DNA from: CAWAHD01 sp963781785
GTDB taxonomy: Bacteria > Planctomycetota > Planctomycetia > Isosphaerales > Isosphaeraceae
Assembly (NCBI GenBank): GCA_963781785.1
Contig: CAWAHD010000002.1
Span: 1,984,001-2,048,000, forward strand
Direction: 5' to 3'
Length of the DNA stretch: 64,000 nucleotides
This document shows positions 19,814 to 28,880 of this stretch, piece after piece. Each line of letters starts with the position of its first letter. Position 1 is the first letter of the stretch. The position numbers were made by a program, and so were the translations under genes. A model generated the notes under the pieces. The model searched no databases and was not told the origin of the DNA. It was given only the letters and a program-made list of their open reading frames with translations.

Positions 19814-21721
19814 ATGATTCGTGAAACCGCGGGGAGCCTGGTCAAGGCGCAGCCACAGGTCTTCATCAGCTACGCCCACGAGGATGCCGAAAAAGTCCTC
19901 CAGATCGCTCACGTGCTCGAGCAGCAGGGCGCCACCGTCTGGCGCGACGAGGAGCGCATTCTCGGCGGGCAGTACTACGGCGAGCAGATCGTGCATGCGA
20001 TCGCCCACTCCAAGGTCGTCATGCTCATGTGTTCGCCACAAGCGTTTCAGTCGGATAACGTGCACCGCGAGGTGCTCTTGACCTGGGATCATTACCACAG
20101 GCGCTACATCCCGGTCTGGCTCTGCCCCACGATGGATATCCCGGACCGATTTCGCTATTGCCTGGTCGGCTGTCAGTGGATCGACGCGCACTCGCAGCCA
20201 CCGGAGCAGTGGCTGCCCCAGGTGATCAAGGCGTTCGGGGCCCTGGGAATCGGGACCAAGAATCCGGCCGCTCAATCGGGCGAACGCCCTCCCGAGCCGG
20301 TCGATCGACCCGGTGAGACCGAGCCGAAGTGGTTGCGATTCAAGCCGGGTGACCGGCCCATCCAGGGAGCGGACTGGGAGCTGGAACGGCTCCTGGGCAA
20401 GGGTGGCTTCGGCGAGGTCTGGAAAGCCCACAATCCCGACTTGCCCGGGCTGGCGCCGGTAGCTTTGAAGTTTTGCCTGGAGCTGGACTCCCGCTCCAGG
20501 GAGCTGCTCCATCATGAGGCAGACATGGTGCTGCGAGCCCAGCGGCAGATCCGCTCGCATGGGATCGTGCCGCTCTTGCACGCGTATCTGAACAACGATC
20601 CGCCGTGCCTGGAGTTTCCCTATATCGAGGGCGGTACGCTGGTCCGGTTGCTCGACGAGTGCCGTCAGTCGTCCGGCTCGTTCACCCCGGTTCAGGTCGA
20701 GCGGATCATTCGTCGGATTGCCCAGATCGTCGGCCCAGCCCACCGGGCGACGCCGAGACTTATCCACCGCGACCTGAAGCCGTCGAATATCCTCGTCGAG
20801 CGCTCTGCCGATGGTAAAGTCATGCTGCGCGTCACGGACTTCGGGATCGGCGCGGTCGCCTCCCAGCCGGTGCTGGACCGGTCGCGTACGAAATCATCGC
20901 AGGAGGGGAGCCTGTCGTCGGTGCTCACGGGGTCGTATTCCCCGCTCTACGCCTCGCCCGAGCAGATGCGCGGCGACAAGGCGGATCCGCGGGACGACGT
21001 GTACGCCCTCGGCGTGATCTGGTATCAACTCCTGAGGGGCGACCTGGCCAGCCCGGCCCCAACCGGGCGAAAATGGATCGAAGTGCTCCGGAGCCGAGGA
21101 ATGAACGATGCGGCAATCGACCTGCTGTCCTCGTGCTTCGAGAGCGATCCGGCCTACCGCCCTGCCGACGCTGGCATGCTCGCCGAGCAGCTCCTGGGAC
21201 TCTCGACGCCATCTGCGTCAAAATCGGCCGGTGCGGCCATCGAACTCACCGGCGTAGCACCCGCCCCGTCAATTCCACCGCCGAAGAGCGAGCCACAGTC
21301 CGCGGTGCCCGAGGCTTTGAAGCGCTCGTCGGCCCCAGGAACGACGCACGTGCCGCCGCCGGCGACGGTAGAGCGACGATCGCCGCCCGAGGCCGTGGCC
21401 GACCCGAAGCCTGCTCCGTCGGTAGGGCAGACTCAGCCTGTGCTGCGTCTGACGCGCGAGGAGTTGTTGAAACCGTGCCCTTACTGCGGCGTGGCAATTC
21501 AGGACGCTGCCAGGAAATGCCGCTACTGCGGTCGGGTCTTCGGCGACGCCTTCAGGCCTGGCGGCCGGGCCGATGCCGGAGCTCCGCTCCACAAGAAGGT
21601 GCTTCTCGGCGTCCAGCGGTGTGTAGGCTTGTATTTCGACGTCGTTGTCGCGGCGACCACCTCGGCCGTGGGAGCCGCCTTGGGAATCCTGCGGGGCACC
21701 CGTGCAAAGCACCGGGACTGA
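19814..21721 (+). CDS. TIR domain - Ser/Thr kinase - zinc ribbon protein
   Basis: The protein has 635 residues. Residues about 14-120 form a TIR_2 domain: V-F-I-S-Y-A-H-E-D-A-E-K, V-W-R-D-E, and S-D-N-V-H-R-E-V, where the Glu is in the position of the NADase catalytic residue. A kinase domain follows (about 195-470): G-K-G-G-F-G-E-V-W-K, V-A-L-K-F, I-H-R-D-L-K-P-S-N, V-T-D-F-G-I-G and Y-A-S-P-E-Q-M, so it looks active. A Pro-rich linker leads to a C-x2-C / C-x2-C zinc ribbon (P-C-P-Y-C-G...C-R-Y-C-G) and a hydrophobic C-terminal segment that may touch the membrane. The combination suggests a sensor that phosphorylates targets and cleaves or signals through NAD. It is next to the MBL-protease pair and the SIR2-STAND operon. 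Confidence 0.85.
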   Translation: MIRETAGSLVKAQPQVFISYAHEDAEKVLQIAHVLEQQGATVWRDEERILGGQYYGEQIVHAIAHSKVVMLMCSPQAFQSDNVHREVLLTWDHYHRRYIPVWLCPTMDIPDRFRYCLVGCQWIDAHSQPPEQWLPQVIKAFGALGIGTKNPAAQSGERPPEPVDRPGETEPKWLRFKPGDRPIQGADWELERLLGKGGFGEVWKAHNPDLPGLAPVALKFCLELDSRSRELLHHEADMVLRAQRQIRSHGIVPLLHAYLNNDPPCLEFPYIEGGTLVRLLDECRQSSGSFTPVQVERIIRRIAQIVGPAHRATPRLIHRDLKPSNILVERSADGKVMLRVTDFGIGAVASQPVLDRSRTKSSQEGSLSSVLTGSYSPLYASPEQMRGDKADPRDDVYALGVIWYQLLRGDLASPAPTGRKWIEVLRSRGMNDAAIDLLSSCFESDPAYRPADAGMLAEQLLGLSTPSASKSAGAAIELTGVAPAPSIPPPKSEPQSAVPEALKRSSAPGTTHVPPPATVERRSPPEAVADPKPAPSVGQTQPVLRLTREELLKPCPYCGVAIQDAARKCRYCGRVFGDAFRPGGRADAGAPLHKKVLLGVQRCVGLYFDVVVAATTSAVGAALGILRGTRAKHRD

Positions 21722-22103
21722 ACGCGATTCCGACTGGGATCGATCAAGGTCAGCGCGGACATTGTAATTTCCCAATCGCGATGCTCTCGGCACAGGTTAT
21801 AACCCAAGTGCCATTCGCTTGAATCGCCGCTATGCATTCGAAAATCCAGCGACGCTGCGCGAACATCCGGACCGGCTCCTGCGTCTTCTAGACAGGAGAG
21901 GTGAAGGTCCGGTTGATCAGGTTTAGCGAGGATGCGCATTGTGCGATTCAACTTGAGTTGACAAGGCTCTCGGTGGCGCTGGCCCCTCACCCCAGCCCTC
22001 CCCCCAAGGAGAGGGAGACAGAAACAAGAGATCGGCAGCCGGTGTGTTGTGGGGGGGCCGACGGCCCGCGTGCCACGCCTTCCGCAAGACGCCCCGGTGG
22101 TGA
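21722..22103. other. Intergenic region with REP-like hairpin
   Basis: No gene is seen. At 21983-22016 a C-rich then GA-rich stretch forms a hairpin: CCCTCCCC (21996-22003) pairs with GGAGAGGG (22008-22015) at 7 of 8 positions around a CCAA loop. Such elements are common as dispersed REP/MITE-like repeats in many Gram-negative genomes. Here it lies between the TIR-kinase and the integrase remnant. Confidence 0.45.
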
Positions 22104-22814
22104 AACGGAAAATCATCCCTCGCTTCTAAGAAGCTCATCTCCTGGGAGACCGCCCCGGACATTGGGGCCGTCAATGCTCCCGGCGTGCAGAAGGATGCCA
22201 CGCCGTCATTGACCCAGCGGCAGGCCATCGCCCTGCTGGAGGCCGTCCCCACCGATACATTACAGGGCATCCGCGACCTGGCGATGATGAGCGTATTCTT
22301 CCTGACCGGCTGCCGGGCGTCAGCGGTCACCGGAGCCTGGGTCGGCCACCTGGAAACGGACGGCGTGGATCATTACCTGCACGTCACGGAGAAACTCGGC
22401 AAGAAGGACCGCAAAACCCTCCACGATGCTGCTCGGCCGGTTCTGGCCTACCTCCAGCGGGCCGGCATCAAGTTTGACCGGGAGGGGCCGTTGGTCCGCC
22501 CTATGACGCCGGACGCCGCCAGGCTGATTCGGCGGCATTTCGATCGGAAGACGCCCTGGCGATTGGTCAAGAAATACTGCGAAGCGGCCGGCATCGACCA
22601 TTGGCGCTTCGGCGCCTGCGGCATCGGAATCCACAGCTTGCGCAAGACGGCGATCAACGACGCTATCCGCAACGGCGCGACGATGCACGAGGTACGGGAA
22701 TTCGCGGGCCACAGTGATATCCGCACAACGGAGCTCTACTTCGTGCGCAAGGAGGAAGACGCCGAGGTCGCAGCCCAGCGCATCCAGATCCGGCGCACCC
22801 GGTGGGAACGATAG
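22104..22814 (+). pseudogene. Tyrosine recombinase/integrase, N-terminus missing
   Basis: The frame is open from 22104, after an in-frame TGA, and encodes only the catalytic domain. All active-site residues are visible: Arg in T-G-C-R-A-S-A-V, Lys in E-K-L-G-K-K-D, His and Arg in I-H-S-L-R-K-T-A, His in F-A-G-H-S-D-I and Tyr in T-E-L-Y-F-V-R. The N-terminal SAM-like arm- and core-binding domain expected in a 300-400-residue integrase is absent, and upstream bases show no in-frame start of that domain. A GTG at 22185 could still start a 209-residue product. Its place beside the conflict island suggests a scar of the insertion event. Confidence 0.7.
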
Positions 22815-23190
22815 GTGATGGCGGCATGATTACGTATCGTCGGTAGCGAGGTCGAGTGATTCATGGCCAGTTAGTTGGCTAGGTTCTTGGCCGATCGGAC
22901 ACAACATCTGCCATACATACGATTGTTCGCGATCGGCTGAACGAGTTCGTAACTGTCGGCTTCCGCGGACGCACGCCACCGGCGCGACTTGGTTAGGCCT
23001 CGCAGCGTAGCCCAATCTATGTCATGCCAGCTCACATCCTCGACGTAGACCTCGTTGACGGATGCCCACGCCGGGTTGGCATGAGGCTTGCATTACGCTT
23101 GCCGGCACAGACTGGAGCCGAGTTGCACACCCGCACGGAGGTTACGTCCTACCGCGCGGGTTCGGCGGGATCGTGCGCGGGGGTGCGCAC
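22815..23190. other. Intergenic region before first BON/radical-SAM unit
   Basis: There is no supported gene in these 376 bases. The strong sigma-54-type element at 23076-23092 is the main feature; the rest shows nothing I can name. Confidence 0.4.
23076..23092 (+). promoter_or_regulatory. Strong sigma-54 (-24/-12) promoter candidate
   Basis: TTGGCATGAGGCTTGCA matches the sigma-54 consensus YTGGCACG-N4-TTGCW at every fixed position except one (T for C), with the correct 10-base spacing between GG (23078-23079) and GC (23090-23091). Transcription would start near 23104, about 87 bases before the BON-like gene. It is the best match of the set in this window. Confidence 0.6.
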
Positions 23191-23406
23191 GTGGAGCGCT
23201 GCGGACTTGAAAAGCTGGCGGAGTGTGTGCGTTGCCGATTGTCTGGCCGCGTGCACGATTTTCGTGTCCTGACGCGAGACAATGGCCTTGTGCTTCAGGG
23301 GTGGTGCCGCAGCTACCACATCAAACAATTAGCCCAGCAGTTTATCGGGGAAGCCACCGAGGTTCCTCTCGTGGCTAATGAGATCAAAGTGTGCCAGCAT
23401 GGCTGA
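23191..23406 (+). CDS. Small BON-like domain protein, copy 1
   Basis: The 71-residue protein aligns along its length with the product at 34441-34710. The shared core (L-x-G-R-V, G-L-V-L-x-G-x-C-R-S, K-Q-L-A-Q, P-L-x-A-N-x-I-K-V) has the beta-alpha-beta pattern of a BON domain, a fold that binds phospholipid or protein surfaces. The GTG at 23191 is chosen because it aligns exactly with the ATG of the second copy. Its TGA overlaps the radical-SAM start by 8 bases, the same overlap as in the second copy, so translation is coupled. BON assignment is from pattern, not from a search. Confidence 0.65.
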   Translation: MERCGLEKLAECVRCRLSGRVHDFRVLTRDNGLVLQGWCRSYHIKQLAQQFIGEATEVPLVANEIKVCQHG

Positions 23407-24965
23407 CATTGTGCTCATTAATCCGAAGTTCGAAGTCTCTTACTGGGGCATGGAATACGCGCTTCCGTTCATCGGAAAAGGAGCCAATCTCCCCGTGGCG
23501 GCGCTGCCCTTGCTCGCTGCGTTGACGCCCGAAGGGCACACAATCACTCTGATCGATGAAAATGTCGAACAGATCGACTTCGATCGCTGCGCGGGCCGAC
23601 ATCGTCGGGGTTACCGGCATGAGTGTCCAGCGGTACCGAATGACGGAAATCCTCACCAAGCTGAAGGCAATGGGCTGCTTCACCGTTGTCGGCGGTCCCT
23701 GGGTCACTGTGGCGGAGGATTACTTCGCGGAGCTGGCCGATGTTGTCTTCATCGGAGCAGCCGAGGAAACTTGGCCCCGCTTTCTCGACAATTGGCAAGG
23801 GGGTGACGAACTCGCGAGATACGAACAGGACGGCAAGACGAATATGGCAACCGTGCCAACGCCGCGCTTCGACCTGCTGAAGATGAACCGCTACGCGTTC
23901 GGCAGCCTCCAGTTCTCGCGAGGTTGCCCGTTTCAGTGCGAGTTTTGCGACATCATCGTGACATTCGGCCGGCGACCACGGCTCAAGACGAGCCCCCAGG
24001 TGATCGCCGAGCTTGACGCGATCCGTAAGACCGGCCAGCGGATCGTTTTCATCGTGGATGATAACCTAATCGGCAAAAAGAAGGCCATCAAGGCCGTCTT
24101 AAAGGATGTTATCGCGAGGCAGCGACGCAACGGATACCCGCCATCTTTCTTCACAGAGGCGTCGATCGATCTGGCAGATGACCCGGAGCTCATGTCGCTC
24201 ATGGCAGAGGCCGATTTCATCGCCGTATTCGTCGGCATCGAGAGTCCCGACGAGGCGTCGCTGCGCGAGGCCAAGAAGTTTCAGAACACGCGTAGCGGTG
24301 GGACGATCCTGGAGAAGGTCGAGCGCATCCAGGACGCCGGCATGGAGGTCTGGTGCGGCATGATCATGGGGTTCGACAGCGATGACTCCGGTATTTTCGA
24401 TCGCCAGGTCTCGTTCATCCAGCAAGCGCGGATCCCATTTGCGATGACCGGGCTATTGCATGCGATTCCCAAGACGCCGCTCTATGATCGTATGCTCACC
24501 GAGGGGCGACTCGATCCGGCAGACCGGCCCGAGTTCGTCACCAACATTCGGCCGCTCCAGATGAGCCCCGAGGAGCTACGCGACGGCTATCTGCGAGTCA
24601 TGAGCGAGCTGTTCGACCCAGGAAGGTATTTTGACCGTACCGAGGCGCTCTTCTTGCGGCGGAATTTCGAGATCGGCTACGTGAAAGTATGGCCGGCCTA
24701 CTGGCGTCGGCACCGGTTACGGTACGCGTGGACCCAGGCGAAACTCGTGGCTCCCGCCATCGGGCTGTTTCTTCGCCTCTTGAGCCAAGTGAAGGTGCCC
24801 TCGCTTCGCCGCGAGTACGTGAGGCGCCTCTGGCGATTCCTCAAGGTGCATAGACGCCCGGGATTGACGCTATTTTATTTGTTCCACATGGTGATGTACT
24901 ATCACCTCCAGACGATGGCCCACACGATGTCCGCCGGCGAGGCGCGCCTGGTGAACTCTTTTTGA
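23399..24965 (+). CDS. B12-binding-type radical SAM protein (DUF4070), copy 1, 2-base deletion
   Basis: Restoring two bases gives 522 residues, exactly the length of the intact copy at 34703. It has a Rossmann-like B12-binding-type N-domain (about 1-140, without a DxHxxG motif), the [4Fe-4S] motif G-C-P-F-Q-C-E-F-C near 176-184, the SAM barrel (F-I-V-D-D-N-L-I-G, F-F-T-E-A-S-I-D-L) and a DUF4070 C-region. The break is in a CG repeat at about 23588-23594: T-G-C-G-C-G-G where T-G-C-G-C-G-C-G-G would keep frame. The family is related to hopanoid and other methyl- or ring-modifying enzymes, but its substrate is unknown. The last 60 residues are basic and aromatic, suggesting membrane contact. Confidence 0.82.
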
Positions 24966-25026
24966 GACATCACAGGCAACGACGGCCGACCATTCTCGAT
25001 GAGATGAAACGGCGGGCGGCGGCGAG

Positions 25027-27000
25027 CTAAGCGCGGTTGATGACTCGGTAAATCGCCTCGAGCAAATCCTTCGGCTGGACGGGTTTGACGAGACAAGCGT
25101 CGATCCGCAGATCACGTAGTCGGCTCGAGTCAAGTTGGACTTCGCTGGAAGTCAAGAGAATGAGCCTTGTCTTTTCCAGCTCTGGTCGATCTCGAACCGT
25201 GGTAGCGACGTTCAGGCCGTCGGCATCGGGCATCCCCGAGTCGAGCAGCACGAGGGCGTAGGGCCGGCCGCTTGCCGCCGCATGCCAGATCGCATCGAGC
25301 GCGCTCAGCCCGTCGCCGTGCGCCACGGGTTCCATCTGCCAGCTCTTGAGCCACTGCTCCAGAATTCGGCGATCGGTGAGGTTGTCGTCGACGATCAGCA
25401 CGGGCAAGTTTTGGAGCAAGCTCGGCGCTTGGTCGGAGACGGGCTCGACCGGTCGCAGCGGAAGGCCGAACCGTGCGGCGAATGCGAAGGTACTGCCCCG
25501 ACCCGATTCGCTCTCCACGCTTATCGCACCTCCCATCATCGCCACGAGCCGGGCGGCGATGGTGAGTCCTAAGCCGGTGCCGCCGTATCTCCGCGTGGTC
25601 GAGGTGTCTTCCTGTTCGAACGGCCGGAAGATCATCGCTCGTTTATCGCTCGGGATACCAATGCCGGTGTCGCTCACCACGAATCGGATCGAGGACTCAC
25701 GAATCGGTGCGGAGCCGGCGTCGGCCTCGATCTCGACTCGCAGAACTACTTCACCCTTCTCGGTGAACTTAATGGCGTTACCGATCAAATTGACCAGCAC
25801 CTGGCGCAGCCGCGAAGCGTCGCCGACCAGGGCGTCGGGCACATTGGCCTCGACGTGACTGACCAGCTCCAAACCTTTTCTATGGGCACGCGTGGCCAAG
25901 GCGCGAAGCGTGTCGCGGAGTTCGGCCCGCAACGAGAAGTCGGCGGGGTCGAGCTCGAGCTTGCCGGCCTCGATCTTGGAGAAATCGAGCAGGTCGTTCA
26001 AAATGCCGAGTAGATTGTCGGCAGCGGACTGAACTGTCGTCAGGTACTGGCGTTGCTCGTCGGCAAGCTGCGTGTCGAGGGCCAACTCGGTCATGCCGAG
26101 GATGGCATTCATGGGCGTTCGGATCTCGTGGCTGACATTCGCCAGGAACGCGTCCTTCGCACGGTTTCCTGCCTCCGCCAGTTCCTTGGCTTCTCGGAGC
26201 TCGCCCTCGAGCCGCTTGCGCTCCGAGATGTCTTGAATGATCTTGATGCAGTAGGCAGGCTCGCCTGCCGCGTCGACCTGCACCGAGACCGTGAGAAGGG
26301 ACCAGACGGGCGCGCCATCTTTGCGGATGAATCGCTTCTCCATCGTGTAGCTGGGCAATTCACCTCGCGTCAACGCCTGGAGACATGCCAGGTCGGCAGA
26401 AAGGTCTTCGGGGTGCGTCACATCCGACAAGGTTTTGCCGACGAGCTCTGTGGCGGGGTAGCCGAGAATCGCACAGAATGTCTCGTTCAAGCGCAGAAAA
26501 CGACCGTTGAGGTCCTCATGAGCGATGCCCACGGCGGCGTTCTCGAACGTGCCGCGAAACTGCTGTTCGCTCTCGCGCAACCCCTCCTCGGCACGGACTC
26601 GCTCGGCGATCTCCTGCTCAAGTTCCTTTGGGCTCCGCATGGCCAGGGCGCGGGGAACGATCGGAACCAGGGCCACGACAGTCGCCCAGGAGACGACGGC
26701 CGTGAACAACTTGAGCAGGCCGGCCAGGCGATAGGCGGGCCACCAGAAGATCACGGCTTCCATCAGGTGAGTGGTACCGCAGGCGAGAATGAAGGTCACG
26801 AACAGCCAGAAGATCGTGGGGAATGGGACGTCTTTGCGACGTAAGACGAAGTATCCAAGCACGCAGGGAATGGCCAGATAGGCGGACCACACTCCCAGAT
26901 CTGAGAGGATGTGCAGCCAGCCGTGTCCCGCCGTCCAGAGGCCGCAGTCCCAGCGCCGGGGAAAGCTTGAAGTGTCAAGCAGGCTGGACAGAGCACCCAT
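25027..27000 (-). CDS. Hybrid histidine kinase with ethylene-receptor-like membrane domain, copy 1
   Basis: The 657-residue protein starts with three membrane helices. Asp34, Tyr41, Ile44, Pro45, Ile71, Cys74 and His78 match in order and spacing the plant ETR1 residues Asp25, Tyr32, Ile35, Pro36, Ile62, Cys65 and His69, the last two being Cu(I) ligands for ethylene. A PAS domain (about 144-260), HisKA (phospho-His291, N-V-S-H-E-I-R-T-P), HATPase (about 395-510, G-T-G-L-G-L) and one receiver (about 532-655, Asp587) follow. The ATG at 27000 aligns with the start of its paralogue at 41144; an upstream start is possible. It converges with the first radical-SAM gene (61 bases apart). Confidence 0.88.
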   Translation of the reverse strand: MGALSSLLDTSSFPRRWDCGLWTAGHGWLHILSDLGVWSAYLAIPCVLGYFVLRRKDVPFPTIFWLFVTFILACGTTHLMEAVIFWWPAYRLAGLLKLFTAVVSWATVVALVPIVPRALAMRSPKELEQEIAERVRAEEGLRESEQQFRGTFENAAVGIAHEDLNGRFLRLNETFCAILGYPATELVGKTLSDVTHPEDLSADLACLQALTRGELPSYTMEKRFIRKDGAPVWSLLTVSVQVDAAGEPAYCIKIIQDISERKRLEGELREAKELAEAGNRAKDAFLANVSHEIRTPMNAILGMTELALDTQLADEQRQYLTTVQSAADNLLGILNDLLDFSKIEAGKLELDPADFSLRAELRDTLRALATRAHRKGLELVSHVEANVPDALVGDASRLRQVLVNLIGNAIKFTEKGEVVLRVEIEADAGSAPIRESSIRFVVSDTGIGIPSDKRAMIFRPFEQEDTSTTRRYGGTGLGLTIAARLVAMMGGAISVESESGRGSTFAFAARFGLPLRPVEPVSDQAPSLLQNLPVLIVDDNLTDRRILEQWLKSWQMEPVAHGDGLSALDAIWHAAASGRPYALVLLDSGMPDADGLNVATTVRDRPELEKTRLILLTSSEVQLDSSRLRDLRIDACLVKPVQPKDLLEAIYRVINRA

Positions 27001-27201
27001 CGGGAACACCTTGCATCGCAACACCGTCGAAAGTTCGGTGAAGATGGGTCTTGCGAATGGAATGCCATGGCAAAGAGTGCCCGCGCATCAAGACGAAGCG
27101 CGAAGACGAAACGGATGGGGATTAATGATCCCTCCGTCTTAGGGACGGACAAAATGGCAGGTCGAACCACGAGCGACGGCTGGTCGATTCCGTGCCCGGA
27201 T

Positions 27202-27217
27202 GGCAGGGGAACTGCCA
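27202..27217 (-). promoter_or_regulatory. Possible sigma-54 promoter of kinase 1
   Basis: On the minus strand TGGCAGTTCCCCTGCC has GG-N10-GC spacing and 8 of 12 consensus matches. It lies between the VOC gene end and the kinase at 25027-27000, about 200 bases upstream of that start, a distance similar to the elements before the other kinases. Confidence 0.3.
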
Positions 27218-27256
27218 ACGCGGCGATCGGAAGTGGTCCCGAAGACGGGACGGCCT

Positions 27257-28045
27257 CTACCGGCCACCGTTTCGACCGGCCGCTGAGGCCAGGTAGTGAC
27301 GGAAGTAGCCGCTCGCGCTGCAATACTCGCCAGCGTAGGCTCGCTCGTGGATCTCAGCGACGGACGTCCCCGCAGCGCGAGCTGCGAAAATCTGCTCGGG
27401 ATCGACGTCGGCACCCATTGGGTTGCTGGCAAATTCTGCCGACATCCGCATGAACTCGCTCGACAGGCGTCCGTCGCCGAAGTTATCGACCAAGAGCTCG
27501 ATGCTGTTGTGGTCGGGATCCTCGTAGTAGAATGAGGTCGTTGCACCGTGATCCGCCGCGCAGACCGGTTCGATTGCGAGCAATTTCAGTCGCGCATACG
27601 TCGCCAGCAAGTCGTCGAGTGTGGTGTACTCGAACGCGATGTGATGCAGCCCCTTGTGTCGACTGCGCTGCTCATCGTCCGCCAGGCGCGGAAGGGCCAT
27701 GATGGAAATGCGATGATTGGCGTCATCGTTGGTGAACCACGCAATCCTCCATCGGGAATCGCCTTGCCTTGCGCTCGCTGAAGTCCGATGGTTTGGTTTC
27801 ATGCCGAGGACCTTCCCATACCAATCGACCATTGCGTCCAGGTTTGACGTCTTCAGCCCGAAATGATGCAGCGTAGGACACGCGGCCTTGCGGCTCGCCG
27901 TGGCGCTGGAAGGATGATGCCCTGTATTTGCTGACTGCCGGTCGGGGGATGGACGCGAAGGCCGCTCGAGGATTGTCTGTCGTTGGCCGGGTTCGCAGCC
28001 AGAGAATTCGCCGCGAGTCGGCTCGACGAGTTGGGTTAGCGGCAT
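27257..28045 (-). CDS. VOC-family dioxygenase-like protein
   Basis: The 262-residue protein holds two glyoxalase/VOC modules. Likely metal ligands are His in L-H-H-F-G-L-K, His in G-L-H-H-I-A-F-E and Glu in N-S-I-E-L-L-V-D, the pattern of type I extradiol dioxygenases. The first 50 residues are an extra, low-complexity N-terminal part. GGAG stands 9 bases before the ATG at 28045. The C-terminal tail (D-P-E-Q-I-F-A-A-R-A-A-G) is seen in some catechol-dioxygenase-like proteins of this family. The substrate cannot be told. It stands alone between kinase 1 and the ECF factor. Confidence 0.75.
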   Translation of the reverse strand: MPLTQLVEPTRGEFSGCEPGQRQTILERPSRPSPDRQSANTGHHPSSATASRKAACPTLHHFGLKTSNLDAMVDWYGKVLGMKPNHRTSASARQGDSRWRIAWFTNDDANHRISIMALPRLADDEQRSRHKGLHHIAFEYTTLDDLLATYARLKLLAIEPVCAADHGATTSFYYEDPDHNSIELLVDNFGDGRLSSEFMRMSAEFASNPMGADVDPEQIFAARAAGTSVAEIHERAYAGEYCSASGYFRHYLASAAGRNGGR

Positions 28046-28243
28046 GACTGGTCTCCGAATATTCTCGTTTGATCGATGTGTGCGTCAGCTCTTCGCGGCT
28101 AACTTCCTAAGCGTCGCAGGTGGACACCGAAACGTGTCAGAGCCGGCGCCGTAACAATCGTCACACCGAGATTCGTGATTTTATCGCACGCGCTGCGGGC
28201 CTGACGCCGGTGCACCGTGAGTCAGTCATCAAGGGTGCTCGAC

Positions 28244-28840
28244 ATGGCCGAAGAAAACACCACCGCCGCGGTTCAGCTCTACTCGAATGCTCTGGCCGGT
28301 GACCAGCCCGCCGAACCGATCATACGGGCGCTCCTCGACCGATCCGTGCGGCGTTTGCAGCTTCTCTGCGGGAATCTTCTGCACCGAAAGTACCGGCGCT
28401 TGACGTTGCCACCCTTGAACTTGCAGACCGACGAGATGCTGAGCGCCGTCGTGGAGCGCTTGCTCAAGGCCATGCGCTCGGTCCATCCCCAAACCGTGCG
28501 CGAGTTCTTCGCGCTGGTGAACCAGCACATGGGCTGGGAGCTCAATGACCTGGCCCGCCGCTTAGATGAACAGTCGAGCGCGGTGGAGTTGCGCGAAGGC
28601 TTGGTGCCGGCACCAGCCAGCAGCGCTACCGTATTAACGCCGGACGGTCACCGCATGCTGGAAGCGATCGACAAGCTTCCGGAAGAGCAGCGTGAAGTAT
28701 TCGACCTGGTGCGCATCCATGGGCTGACGCAAGCCGAGGTTGCGGAAGTCCTTGGCGTCTCTGCCAAAACGGTGCAGCGGCGATTGAATCGTTCCCTGAT
28801 GCTGCTGGCCAAAGAACTGGAAGACTTGCGCCCGAGCTAG
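28244..28840 (+). CDS. ECF-type RNA polymerase sigma factor
   Basis: The protein of about 198 residues has sigma region 2 (residues about 30-95; L-L-C-G-N-L-L-H-R-K-Y, then Q-T-D-E-M-L-S-A-V) and region 4 (L-P-E-E-Q-R-E-V-F-D-L... L-T-Q-A-E-V-A-E-V-L-G-V-S-A-K-T-V-Q-R-R) with a clear helix-turn-helix. ECF factors of this type sit beside Ser/Thr kinases in planctomycetes and are thought to be controlled by them. ATG 28244 is preferred (AAGGG upstream); a GTG at 28217 would add nine residues. A decayed kinase and a fragment of a second ECF gene follow. Confidence 0.85.
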   Translation: MAEENTTAAVQLYSNALAGDQPAEPIIRALLDRSVRRLQLLCGNLLHRKYRRLTLPPLNLQTDEMLSAVVERLLKAMRSVHPQTVREFFALVNQHMGWELNDLARRLDEQSSAVELREGLVPAPASSATVLTPDGHRMLEAIDKLPEEQREVFDLVRIHGLTQAEVAEVLGVSAKTVQRRLNRSLMLLAKELEDLRPS

Positions 28841-28880
28841 GGAAGCAAAGGCGCCACGATGCCGGTCGATCCGCGGGCGA

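Noticed and set aside
8051..21721. A canonical Thoeris system
   Set aside because: TIR and SIR2 genes are present, but SIR2 lacks a SLOG/STALD partner domain, TIR is fused to a kinase, and a STAND protein is coupled to SIR2.
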